From positions 1 to 11,733 of the forward strand of contig JBFJJV010000094.1 of assembly GCA_041635265.1 (NCBI GenBank): a stretch of 11,733 nt of DNA, given 5' to 3'. Under the pieces are notes generated by a model. That model saw nothing but the letters and a program-made list of their open reading frames with translations. It had not been told where the DNA came from and searched no databases. Positions 1 through 7,183 of the stretch are shown one piece after another. This DNA is from Panacagrimonas sp041635265. Lineage in GTDB: Bacteria > Pseudomonadota > Gammaproteobacteria > Nevskiales > Nevskiaceae. Each line of letters starts with the position of its first letter. The first letter of the stretch is position 1. The translations under genes and the position numbers were made by a program.

Positions 1-759
1 GGAGTGAATCTTTTTCATGGAGGCGGGGACCAGCGAAACACCGATGCCAGCGGCAACAAGATTCACAATGGAAGTCACCTGCAGCGCTTCCTGCGTTACG
101 CGCGGTCGAAAACCGGCGCGATGGCAGGCGGCCAGAATCTGATCGTAGAGGCCCGAACCGATGTGTCTGGAGAACAGCACGAAGGGTTCCAAAGCCAGGG
201 ATTTCAGCGGAATGCTTTGTCGTCGCGACAGGGCGTGGCCAGCGGGCAGGGCAACCAGCACCGGCTCCTCGAGTAGTGCCTCAGTCTGCAGGTCCGGCGG
301 GGTGTCCAGCAGCGGCCTCGCGAAAGCAATATCTAGGCTTCGTGCGCCAATTTTCTCGGCAAGCTCAGGGGTGCTGGCCTCTTCAATGGTCATCCAGATG
401 CCCGGAAACAGATTCCGATACTCGCGCAGAATTTTGAGGATCAGCGGGTTGAAGGGAGCTGAATTGATCAGGCCGACCCGTAATTTTCCTGTTTCACCCA
501 AGGCAGCCGTGCGTGCCCGGCTGGCTGCGGCCTGAGCCGCGCCCAGGATGCTGCGCGCATCTTCCAGAAATGAGCGCCCGGCGTCGGTCAGTTCAATGCG
601 TCGTTTGCTGCGCTCGAACAGCTGAGTCCCAATTTCTGTCTCCAACTGTTTGATCTGCATGCTCAGTGGTGGTTGCTGAATGCCGAGCTTCTTGGCCGCG
701 CGGCCAAAGTGCATGGCCTCCGCCACGCCGACGAAATAGCGTAAATGTCTGAGTTCCAT
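1..759 (-). CDS. LysR-family transcriptional regulator (partial, C-terminus cut by window edge)
   Basis: Reading the minus strand from the ATG at 759 gives 253 uninterrupted codons to base 1. The N-terminus is a LysR-type winged helix-turn-helix at about residues 1-60: it opens MELRHLRYFVGVAE, has the helix segment FGRAAKKLGIQQPPLSMQIK and ends in the usual LFERSKRRIELTDAG wing. A linker helix follows, and from about residue 92 (GKLRVGLINSAPF) comes the periplasmic-binding-like effector domain. Family members are usually near 300 residues, so roughly 45 are missing beyond the window. The RHLRYFV and QPPLS motifs resemble the CatR/BenM branch, but the ligand cannot be read from sequence. It diverges from aceE, a classic LysR arrangement, so control of its own gene and perhaps of the pyruvate dehydrogenase genes is an inference. 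Gammaproteobacterial pdh operons are more often linked to a GntR-type PdhR. Confidence 0.95.
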   Translation of the reverse strand, partial: MELRHLRYFVGVAEAMHFGRAAKKLGIQQPPLSMQIKQLETEIGTQLFERSKRRIELTDAGRSFLEDARSILGAAQAAASRARTAALGETGKLRVGLINSAPFNPLILKILREYRNLFPGIWMTIEEASTPELAEKIGARSLDIAFARPLLDTPPDLQTEALLEEPVLVALPAGHALSRRQSIPLKSLALEPFVLFSRHIGSGLYDQILAACHRAGFRPRVTQEALQVTSIVNLVAAGIGVSLVPASMKKIHS

Positions 760-890
760 TAAGACGAAATATATATTAAAAACCTTTGATACATATATTG
801 GACATTGTCATGTGAGAGTCTCTAAGGTGATGGCTGCGCACACATTTGGCGCTGTAAGCTGATGGAGCACCCGATGGTCAAGGAGAAACA
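760..890. promoter_or_regulatory. Divergent lysR-aceE intergenic control region
   Basis: This 131-base spacer separates two divergent genes and must hold both promoters. Its lysR-proximal half (about 765-800) is far more AT-rich than the flanking genes. Small perfect dyads follow toward aceE: GACA-T-TGTC at 801-809 and GAGA-G-TCTC at 814-822. A weak sigma70-like pair for aceE could be TTGGAC (798-803) and TCTAAG (821-826) with a 17-base spacer, but both boxes are poor matches. The aceE ribosome binding site AAGGAG (880-885) lies 5 bases before its ATG. No promoter is assigned with confidence. Confidence 0.6.
769..796. promoter_or_regulatory. Imperfect inverted repeat, candidate LysR-type operator
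   Basis: The 12-base arms are 769-780 (ATATATATTAAA) and 785-796 (TTTGATACATAT), with spacer AACC at 781-784. The second arm reverse-complements to ATATGTATCAAA and matches the first at 10 of 12 positions. The dyad lies just upstream of the lysR start and upstream of any aceE promoter, where LysR regulators usually bind. The spacing is even and does not give a clean T-N11-A box, and AT-rich sequence makes chance dyads more likely, so this is only a candidate. Confidence 0.35.
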
Positions 891-3554
891 ATGAGCGAGC
901 CGCAGAACGATCTGGATCCGGTCGAAACTGCCGAGTGGATTGACGCGCTGCAAAGTGTTCTTGAAGCCGAGGGGCCTGAGCGTGCGCATTTTCTTCTGGA
1001 AAGCCTGATCGAGAAGGCGCGTCTTGCGGGTACCTACATTCCCTTCTCTCCGAATACCGCCTACACCAACACCATTCCGCCGCACCTGGAAGAACGCTCT
1101 CCGGGTGATCATGCTCTGGAGTGGCGGCTGCGTTCCTACATTCGCTGGAATGCGATGGCGCTGATCGTCAACGCCAACAAGGAGCACGCGGGCATTGGCG
1201 GCCACATCGCCAGCTTTGCCTCGTCGGCGACGCTCTATGACGTCGGGTTCAATCACTTCTGGAAGGGGCCGGATCATCCTCAGGGTCAGGATCTGATCTA
1301 CATCCAGGGGCATGTCACGCCGGGCATCTACGCCCGCGCGTTTCTGGAAGGACGATTGAGAGAAGACCAGCTCGACCGTTTTCGTATGGAAGCGCTGGCA
1401 CCCGGTCTGTCGAGCTATCCGCATCCCTGGCTGATGCCCAAGTTCTGGCAGTTCGCGACGGTCTCCATGGGTCTGGGACCGATCATGGCGATCTACCAAG
1501 CGCGGCTGATGAAGTACCTGCATAACCGCGGCATACAGGATATGACGGGCCGCAAGGTCTGGTGTTTCTGCGGTGACGGCGAAATGGATGAGCCTGAATC
1601 ACTGGGCGCGATTGATATTGCGAGCCGCGAAAAGCTGGACAACCTCATCTTCGTCGTCAACTGCAATCTCCAGCGTCTGGACGGACCCGTTCGTGGCAAC
1701 GGAAAGATCATTCAGGAGCTGGAAGGTATTTTCCGCGGCGGCGGCTGGAATGTGATCAAACTGATCTGGGGTGGCGCCTGGGATGCTCTGTTGGCGCGCG
1801 ACAAGGGCGAACACTTGCTGCGCTTGATGAACGAAACCGTTGACGGCGAGTATCAGAGCTTCAAGGCCAAGGGCGGGCGCTACACGCGCGAGAATTTTTT
1901 TGGCAAGGATCCAGAAGCCGCAAAGCTGGTATCCACCATGAGCGATGAGGAAATTGCCGAGCTCAATCGCGGCGGCCACGATCCGCACAAGGTGTATGCG
2001 GCCTACGCCTCTGCCGTAAAACACGAAGGTGGCCCAACCGTGATCCTAGCCAAGACGGTCAAGGGTTATGGCATGGGGGAGGCCGGCGAAGGGCAGAACA
2101 TTACCCATCAGGCCAAGAAAATGGGGGTCGAGGCCCTCAAGAAATTCCGTGACCGATTCCAGATTCCGGTCGATGACAGCCAGATCGAAGCCGAATTGCC
2201 GTTCTACAAGCCGGCAGAAGATTCGCCCGAGATCAAGTATCTCAAGCAGCGCCGTCAGGAACTCGGCGGTTCATTGCCTGCGCGCAATGTCATCGAGGAA
2301 AAGCTGGATGTCCCCGCCCTCAATACATTCAAGCGGCTACTCGAGGGCAGTGGCGAGCGCGAGATCAGCACGACCATGGCCTTCGTGCAGTTCCTGCAGA
2401 TGCTGATTCGCGACAAGAAAATCGGGCCGCGTGTGGTTCCAATCATTCCTGACGAGGGGCGTACCTTTGGTATGGAGGCCATGTTCCGTAGTCTGGGCAT
2501 TTACTCAGTGGTCGGGCAAAAGTACAAACCTGAAGACGCCGAACAACTCGCTTTTTACAGAGAAGACATCAAGGGCCAGATCCTGGAAGAGGGCATCACC
2601 GAGTCGGGTGCCATGTCCTCGTGGATCGCTGCGGCGACTTCGTACGCCAATCACGGAACGACGCTGATTCCCTTCTACGCGTTCTACTCCATGTTCGGCT
2701 TCCAGCGCGTCATGGATCTGTGCTGGGCGGCGGGAGACATGCGCGCGCGCGGCTTCCTGATGGGGGCAACTGCTGGCAGAACCACTATCAATGGCGAAGG
2801 CTTGCAGCACGAAGACGGGCACAGCCATGTCATGGCCGCGCTGATTCCAAACTGCAAGGCTTATGACCCGGCGTTTGCCTATGAGCTGGCAGTTATCATC
2901 CAACACGGCATGAAGGAGATGGTCGAGGAGCATCTCGACAATTACTATTACCTGACCATTTACAATGAAAATCACACCCACCCGGCAATGCCAGAAGCGT
3001 GTGAAGAAGGCATCGTGCGCGGCATGTATCGCTTCCAGTCCGCAGAAAAGCCGGCCAAAGCCCATGTTCAGCTGCTGGGCTCGGGGTCCATTTTTCGCGA
3101 AGTACTGGCTGCTGCGGACATGCTCCAGCAAGACTGGGGCGTGAGCGCTGATGTATGGAGTGTGCCCTCGGTCAATGAGCTGACCCGGGACGGCCAGGCC
3201 TGCGAACGTTGGAATTTCCTGCATCCGGACGAAAAGCCTCGGCAGAGCTATGTGAAGCAATGCCTGGGCGATGCTAAAGGACCTGTCATTGCCAGCACAG
3301 ATTACGTGCGCGCCTATTCCGAGCAACTCCGGCCGTTCATTGCCGCGCCCTACTACACGCTAGGCACGGATGGCTATGGGAGATCGGATAATCGCCCGGC
3401 CCTGCGAGACTTCTTTGAAGTGGATCGCCGCTGGATCGTGGTCAAGGCCTTGCACGCATTAGCAGAGCAGAACAAAGTGCCTGCTAAAAATGTGAGTAAA
3501 GCGATCAAGGACTATGGGATTGAACCGGATCGTCCGGCGCCCTGGACGGTTTAA
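891..3554 (+). CDS. aceE: Pyruvate dehydrogenase E1 component, homodimeric type
   Basis: This encodes an 887-residue thiamine-diphosphate enzyme that decarboxylates pyruvate and reductively acetylates the lipoyl groups of E2, in the cytoplasmic pyruvate dehydrogenase complex. The length equals the usual homodimeric E1. The thiamine-diphosphate/Mg motif is visible as GDGEMDEPES from residue 228 to NCN at 257-259. The mobile active-site loop GEAGEGQNITHQAKK carries His406, matching the catalytic loop histidine of this family. A second conserved active-site stretch is HEDGHSH around residues 640-646. The C-terminal segment LGTDGYGRSD and the FEVD motif are typical of the transketolase C-terminal domain. 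The start is set by AAGGAG at 880-885, five bases before ATG. aceF follows after 8 bases, so the two are almost certainly cotranscribed. Nothing is truncated or missing. Confidence 0.98.
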   Translation: MSEPQNDLDPVETAEWIDALQSVLEAEGPERAHFLLESLIEKARLAGTYIPFSPNTAYTNTIPPHLEERSPGDHALEWRLRSYIRWNAMALIVNANKEHAGIGGHIASFASSATLYDVGFNHFWKGPDHPQGQDLIYIQGHVTPGIYARAFLEGRLREDQLDRFRMEALAPGLSSYPHPWLMPKFWQFATVSMGLGPIMAIYQARLMKYLHNRGIQDMTGRKVWCFCGDGEMDEPESLGAIDIASREKLDNLIFVVNCNLQRLDGPVRGNGKIIQELEGIFRGGGWNVIKLIWGGAWDALLARDKGEHLLRLMNETVDGEYQSFKAKGGRYTRENFFGKDPEAAKLVSTMSDEEIAELNRGGHDPHKVYAAYASAVKHEGGPTVILAKTVKGYGMGEAGEGQNITHQAKKMGVEALKKFRDRFQIPVDDSQIEAELPFYKPAEDSPEIKYLKQRRQELGGSLPARNVIEEKLDVPALNTFKRLLEGSGEREISTTMAFVQFLQMLIRDKKIGPRVVPIIPDEGRTFGMEAMFRSLGIYSVVGQKYKPEDAEQLAFYREDIKGQILEEGITESGAMSSWIAAATSYANHGTTLIPFYAFYSMFGFQRVMDLCWAAGDMRARGFLMGATAGRTTINGEGLQHEDGHSHVMAALIPNCKAYDPAFAYELAVIIQHGMKEMVEEHLDNYYYLTIYNENHTHPAMPEACEEGIVRGMYRFQSAEKPAKAHVQLLGSGSIFREVLAAADMLQQDWGVSADVWSVPSVNELTRDGQACERWNFLHPDEKPRQSYVKQCLGDAKGPVIASTDYVRAYSEQLRPFIAAPYYTLGTDGYGRSDNRPALRDFFEVDRRWIVVKALHALAEQNKVPAKNVSKAIKDYGIEPDRPAPWTV

Positions 3555-3586
3555 GGAAAGTCATGGCAGACGCAAGGAATCATATG
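3553..3586 (+). promoter_or_regulatory. Two candidate ribosome binding sites and starts for aceF
   Basis: AAGGAA occurs twice. The first copy begins at 3553, overlaps the aceE stop codon and precedes the ATG at 3563. The second, at 3574-3579, precedes the in-frame ATG at 3584 (residue 8). The second start would give a protein opening MKVDVPDIGD, close to the usual beginning of a lipoyl domain, while the first adds seven residues (MADARNH). Either or both could be used. I kept the upstream start because it is the longer frame and has an adequate site. Confidence 0.5.
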
Positions 3587-5251
3587 AAAGTCGACGTCCC
3601 GGATATCGGCGATTACTCCGATGTACCGGTGATCGAAGTGCTGGTCGCCAATGGCGAGTCCGTTGAGAAAGATCAGGCGCTGATCGTGCTGGAGTCAGAA
3701 AAATCCACATTGGAAGTGCCTGCCCCTTCTGCCGGCATCGTGCGCAATCTGAAGCTCAAGGTTGATGACAAGGTATCGCAAGGCGATGCAATCTGTGAGC
3801 TGGAGTCCGCCGGAGAAAAGACGGAATCGACTGAGGCGGCTGAAGGCGCACAAACGCAGACGCCCAGCTCTGTCCCGGCCCAGGAAGCGGCCGCCGTGTC
3901 GCCCGATTCCGAACCCGACGCGGAGCCAGCTTCGAATGATGATGCAGCAGCGCAGGCGGCTGGAATAGAAGTCATTACGGTTCCGGATATCGGCGATTTT
4001 GATTCGGTGCCGGTCATTGAGCTACTGGTTGCGGTAGGCGATCAGGTTCAGGCCGAACAGGCCTTGCTGGTGCTGGAGTCCGAGAAGTCGACTTTGGAAG
4101 TGCCATCGCCAAAGGCGGGCAAGGTCATCGGGCTCAAGGTGAAGCTGGACGACAAGGTCTCCAAGGGCGATGCCTTGCTGGAGCTGGAAGTTACTACTGG
4201 AGGCAAGAAGTCAGCGGCCAAGGCGGCGCCGACAAAGAAAGAAAGCCCCGTGTCCAATCCTGCTGAGGCGCCCTTCAGAAAAGAAAAAGAGGCCCTGAAG
4301 TCATCCGCTCAGGCGCTGGGCGCCCAGAAATCATTGGAGTCCCCGTCGAAGTCGCCGGATAGCAGCGCCCATGCCGGCCCGGCTACCCGCAAGTTTGCCC
4401 GCGAGCTGGGCGTTGATCTCATCGGCGTCAAAGGCAGTGGCCCTAAGAATCGAATCCTGATTGAAGATGTGCAAAAGCACGTCAAGCAGAGAATGCAGAG
4501 TTCCGTTGTCACGCAGAAGGAGAGCGGCATTCCGCCGATTCCAGCGCAGGACTTCTCACGATATGGGCAGATCGAAGAGGTGCCCTTGTCGCGGATTCGC
4601 AAGCTCTCGGCGAAACATCTTCAGCGCTCCTGGCTCAATGTGCCGCATGTGACGCAGAACGACGAGGTGGATGTCACCGAGTTGGAAGCCTTCCGCAAAA
4701 AGGCAAACCAGGAAGGCGACGTCAAGCTGACTTTGCTCCCATTCATCATCAAGGCCGTTGCGGCGGCGTTGAAGAAATATCCTGAATTCGGCAGTTCCCT
4801 CTCGTCCGACGGCGAGCGTCTGATCATGAAGCACTATTGTCACATTGGCTTTGCGGCAGATACCCCAGAAGGACTGGTCGTGCCTGTAGTCAAGGATGTC
4901 TGGAGCAAGGGCATCGAGAAGCTGGCAAAGGATTGCGCGGATTTGGCTGCCAAAGCGCGAGACGCCAAGCTCAAGCCCGACGAGATGCGCGGTGGATGTT
5001 TCTCAATCTCTAGCCTGGGCGGCATCGGCGGCAGCCACTTCACCCCGATCGTCAATGCACCCGAAGTGGCCATACTCGGCGTCTCGCGCGGCGTGATGAA
5101 GCCTGTATGGGACGGCTCGCAATTCCAGCCGCGTCTGATGGTGCCCCTCTCACTTTCCTATGATCATCGCGTCATTGATGGTGCGGCTGCGGCGCGCTTT
5201 ATCGTTTATCTAGTCGAACTGCTAGGCGATATCAGAAGGCTCAGCCTGTAA
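3563..5251 (+). CDS. aceF: Dihydrolipoamide acetyltransferase, E2 of pyruvate dehydrogenase
   Basis: This 562-residue E2 core protein accepts the acetyl group from E1 on swinging lipoyl arms and transfers it to coenzyme A. Two lipoyl domains are visible, at about residues 8-82 and 135-210. Each has the attachment motif LESEKSTLEVP, with lipoyl lysines at K47 and K175. They are joined by an Ala/Pro/Glu/Ser-rich flexible linker. A peripheral-subunit-binding domain lies near 272-310 (GPATRKFARELGVDL, then GPKNRILIEDV). The catalytic chloramphenicol-acetyltransferase-like domain fills about 330-562 and ends in the signature SYDHRVIDGAAAARF, with catalytic H535 and D539. Enteric E2 proteins have three lipoyl domains; two is usual in many other proteobacteria. 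It follows aceE by 8 bases, and no E3 gene follows. A start at 3584 is also possible. Confidence 0.97.
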   Translation: MADARNHMKVDVPDIGDYSDVPVIEVLVANGESVEKDQALIVLESEKSTLEVPAPSAGIVRNLKLKVDDKVSQGDAICELESAGEKTESTEAAEGAQTQTPSSVPAQEAAAVSPDSEPDAEPASNDDAAAQAAGIEVITVPDIGDFDSVPVIELLVAVGDQVQAEQALLVLESEKSTLEVPSPKAGKVIGLKVKLDDKVSKGDALLELEVTTGGKKSAAKAAPTKKESPVSNPAEAPFRKEKEALKSSAQALGAQKSLESPSKSPDSSAHAGPATRKFARELGVDLIGVKGSGPKNRILIEDVQKHVKQRMQSSVVTQKESGIPPIPAQDFSRYGQIEEVPLSRIRKLSAKHLQRSWLNVPHVTQNDEVDVTELEAFRKKANQEGDVKLTLLPFIIKAVAAALKKYPEFGSSLSSDGERLIMKHYCHIGFAADTPEGLVVPVVKDVWSKGIEKLAKDCADLAAKARDAKLKPDEMRGGCFSISSLGGIGGSHFTPIVNAPEVAILGVSRGVMKPVWDGSQFQPRLMVPLSLSYDHRVIDGAAAARFIVYLVELLGDIRRLSL

Positions 5252-5550
5252 GGGCGCTTCTGAGTCAGCAGAAACGTCATCGATTGACCCAATGGTGAGC
5301 GCTGGCCGTCGTTAAGGTCCCAGCTGCCGGAGAGATTGTTTGAAAGAACTGGCGTAGGCTCCAATCTGGAGTCATCAACGGTACTGTTGTGAGCGTCTCT
5401 TTCGGTGGCAAACTCAATCAAATTTCGGGGTTGAACGAAATCCGCCCCGGAGGCAGCGCTGCATTTTCTGCTCACTGCGATCGAATCAGTGCCGAACACG
5501 TTTCTGTCGCGGTCCTTGCGCTTCTCTGCAAGCAGATATTTAAGGGTCAT
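5206..5550 (-). pseudogene. Possible decayed CBS-domain gene on the minus strand
   Basis: The minus strand from the ATG at 5550 stays open for 114 codons and has an AGAGG ribosome-binding-like site 7 bases upstream (5558-5563 on the plus strand). Several pieces line up in order and spacing with small two-CBS proteins: MTLKYLLAEK at the start, DSIAV then SGADFV where DATV and IGALLV are usual, LIEFATERDA at about 43-53 where LVGIFSERDY is usual, TPV at 66-68, and SMTFLLTQKRPYRL at 90-103 where CMALMTEKRIRHLPV is usual. Key glycines are lost, the intervening helices are scrambled or shortened, and the second CBS motif is cut off where the frame runs into the aceF 3' end. This is a by-eye resemblance and could be coincidence. 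If real, the gene is decayed, not functional. Confidence 0.33.
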
Positions 5551-5723
5551 TGCGCATACCTCTGCCCTTTCGGATCGAGGCATGTGTTCCGGTGCACATT
5601 TATTGCCGGGTCGGTCGTGCCCTGGATCGTGATTCTGTGGTCGGGGCCATACGATTGCGGCGGGGCGCCTGGCTGGGAATCTCCGAGCGCGGCGCTGGAT
5701 AGAACAGAAAAGGCGCAACTCTA
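5252..5723. other. 472-base gap without a convincing intact gene
   Basis: The stretch lies between aceF and the RimB-like gene. I see no tRNA or convincing terminator. A short hairpin at 5357-5373 (GGCTCCA, loop ATC, TGGAGTC) has no T-tract after it. A 111-codon plus-strand frame from a GTG at 5389 ends in TAA overlapping the next ATG (TAATG), but its translation looks like no protein family and has no good ribosome binding site. The best explanation for most of the gap is the possible CBS-gene remnant on the opposite strand. A promoter for the downstream trio should lie here, but I could not pick one. Confidence 0.6.
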
Positions 5724-6176
5724 ATGATGAACAAGGAAATTGCAGGAACATTGCCTGCGCTGGGTTGGCGTGAATGGCTGGCATTACCGCGACTCGACAT
5801 CGCCCATATCAAAGCCAAGGTGGATACCGGCGCGCGCAGTTCCGCAATTCACGCCTTCGAGATCGAGCGTCTGTCCGGCGCTCGTGTGCGCTTTTCGGTG
5901 AACCCGGATCAGCGCTCGGAGCGTGTGGTGCTGGTTGAGGCTGACATGATAGATGAGCGCTGGGTGACGGACTCCGGTGGTCACCGCGAATTGCGCCCGG
6001 TCATTGCGACCGATGTGCAGATCGGGGAGGAATCCTGGCCAATCGAGATCACCCTGAGTACGCGCCACAACATGCTATTTCGAATGTTGCTCGGGCGTAC
6101 CGCCTTGCGCGGTCGCTTTGTCGTTGATCCGGGGCGGAGTTATTTGCTCGGACCCGTGCCTGAGATTGGCCTTTGA
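5724..6176 (+). CDS. rimB: RimB-like retropepsin-fold protein (ATP-dependent zinc protease family)
   Basis: The 150-residue protein belongs to the family often labelled ATP-dependent zinc protease, whose fold is that of a retropepsin. The catalytic-type motif is VDTGARSSA at residues 33-41, with D34 as the presumed active aspartate. Other family landmarks are GWREWLALP near the start, a DSGGHRELRPV stretch in the middle, and the ending NMLFRMLLGRTALRGRFVVDP, typical of this fold. In Pseudomonas a member called RimB sits with rimK and acts on RimK-modified ribosomal protein S6; the same role here is inferred from the neighbouring rimK. The start at 5724 has AAAAGG ten bases upstream; the adjacent ATG at 5727 would drop one residue. 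There is no signal peptide, so it should be cytoplasmic. Confidence 0.88.
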   Translation: MMNKEIAGTLPALGWREWLALPRLDIAHIKAKVDTGARSSAIHAFEIERLSGARVRFSVNPDQRSERVVLVEADMIDERWVTDSGGHRELRPVIATDVQIGEESWPIEITLSTRHNMLFRMLLGRTALRGRFVVDPGRSYLLGPVPEIGL

Positions 6177-6245
6177 CGATCGCCCGACCCTTGCTTCGGA
6201 TCCTCAGTTTCCTTGTTCTTGAATTTTAATTAGTAGACCCTCAGC

Positions 6246-6265
6246 GGAGACAACACGTGAAAATG
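6246..6265 (+). promoter_or_regulatory. Ribosome binding site favouring a GTG start for rimK
   Basis: GGAG at 6246-6249 lies 7 bases before a GTG at 6257 and 13 bases before the in-frame ATG at 6263. Spacing favours GTG, giving the protein two extra residues (MKMKIGIL). Homology favours ATG, because the family normally begins MKI followed by the ILSR stretch. The difference is two residues only. Confidence 0.45.
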
Positions 6266-7168
6266 AAAATAGGCATCCTCTCGCGCAATACCAAGTTGTA
6301 CTCCACACGCAGGCTGGTCGAAGCATCCAGGGCGCGTGGGCATGACACTGAGGTGATCAATGTGCTGCGCTGTTATATGAACATCGAGCCCAACCACCCG
6401 GAGATCCATTACAAAGGTGTGCAGCTCACCGGATTCGACGCCATCATTCCGCGTATCGGTGCCAGCGTGACGTTTTACGGAACAGCGGTGGTCCGACAGT
6501 TTGAAATGCAAAACGTCTATTCCCTAAACGAGTCGGTCGCCATCACCCGCTCGCGTGACAAGCTGCGTGCCCATCAATTATTGGCCCGCAAAGGAGTAGG
6601 TATGCCGGTGACCGGTTTTGCACATGCGCCGGATGACACCACAGACCTGATCAAGCTCATTGGCGGGGCCCCCTGCGTAGTCAAATTGACCCAGGGCACT
6701 CAGGGGCGCGGCATCGTGCTGTGTGAAACCGATAAGGCTGCCGGATCCGTGATCGACGCTTTTCGTGATCTGGATGCTCACTTTCTGGTTCAGCACTTCG
6801 TGAAGGAAGCCAATGGCGCAGATATCCGGTGTTTCGTGGTTGGCGAAAAAGTGGTGGCTTCGATGATGCGGCAGGCCAAGGACGGTGAGTTTCGCTCTAA
6901 TTTGCACCGCGGGGGCTCTGCAATAAAGGTCAAGATCACGCCCAAGGAACGCGCGACCGCCGTTCGCGCCGCACAGGTGCTCGGCCTCAATGTCGCTGGT
7001 GTGGACATCCTGCGGGCCAAGGACGGGCCGGTAGTCATGGAGGTCAATTCTTCTCCCGGGCTGGAGGGGATCGAGACCGTGACCGGCATCGATGTTGCGG
7101 ATAAAATCATTGAATTTGTTGAATATAATGCGCGGCCGGGTAAGACGCGCACACGTGGAAAGGGTTGA
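6257..7168 (+). CDS. rimK: RimK, ATP-grasp alpha-L-glutamate ligase
   Basis: This 303-residue enzyme (301 from the ATG at 6263) uses ATP to add glutamates to the C-terminus of ribosomal protein S6, and in E. coli can also make free poly-alpha-glutamate. The N-terminal pre-ATP-grasp domain (about 1-100) shows ILSRNTKLYSTRRL, IHYKGVQL, PRIGASVTFYG and YSLNESVAITRSRDKLR. The ATP-grasp part follows, with VVKLTQGTQGRGIVLCE, the DIRCFVVGEKVVASM strand, FRSNLHRGG, and the metal-binding set D250, E262 and N264 in VDILRA and MEVNSSPGLEGIE. Length and motif order are those of complete RimK. It follows the RimB-like gene by 80 bases and precedes a deacylase gene by 15, suggesting one functional unit. 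No lesions are seen. Confidence 0.97.
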   Translation: MKMKIGILSRNTKLYSTRRLVEASRARGHDTEVINVLRCYMNIEPNHPEIHYKGVQLTGFDAIIPRIGASVTFYGTAVVRQFEMQNVYSLNESVAITRSRDKLRAHQLLARKGVGMPVTGFAHAPDDTTDLIKLIGGAPCVVKLTQGTQGRGIVLCETDKAAGSVIDAFRDLDAHFLVQHFVKEANGADIRCFVVGEKVVASMMRQAKDGEFRSNLHRGGSAIKVKITPKERATAVRAAQVLGLNVAGVDILRAKDGPVVMEVNSSPGLEGIETVTGIDVADKIIEFVEYNARPGKTRTRGKG

Positions 7169-7183
7169 CCGGGCATTTTCGAC

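Noticed and set aside
822..1523. 233-codon minus-strand frame opposite aceE
   Set aside because: It lies inside the intact, well-recognised aceE gene, and its translation matches no family I know. It is an antisense shadow from biased codon use, as are similar frames at 2505-3326, 6578-7633, 8778-9641 and 9699-10664.
5259..5274. Hairpin TTCTG-AGTCAG-CAGAA just after aceF as a terminator
   Set aside because: The stem is only five bases, AT-rich, and followed by ACGTCATCG with no T-tract, so it does not support a terminator.
5357..5373. Hairpin GGCTCCA-ATC-TGGAGTC as a terminator
   Set aside because: The stem is acceptable but followed by ATCAACGG, with no T-tract on either strand.
5389..5724. 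111-codon plus-strand frame before the RimB-like gene, ending in TAATG
   Set aside because: The TAATG junction looks like coupling, but the GTG start has no good ribosome binding site and the Cys/Ser/Gly-rich translation shows no domain. The opposite strand offers a better explanation.
6177..6256. A separate promoter for rimK in the 80-base gap after the RimB-like gene
   Set aside because: TTTAAT at 6225-6230 resembles a -10 box, but no reasonable -35 lies 16-18 bases upstream, so a promoter is not supported.
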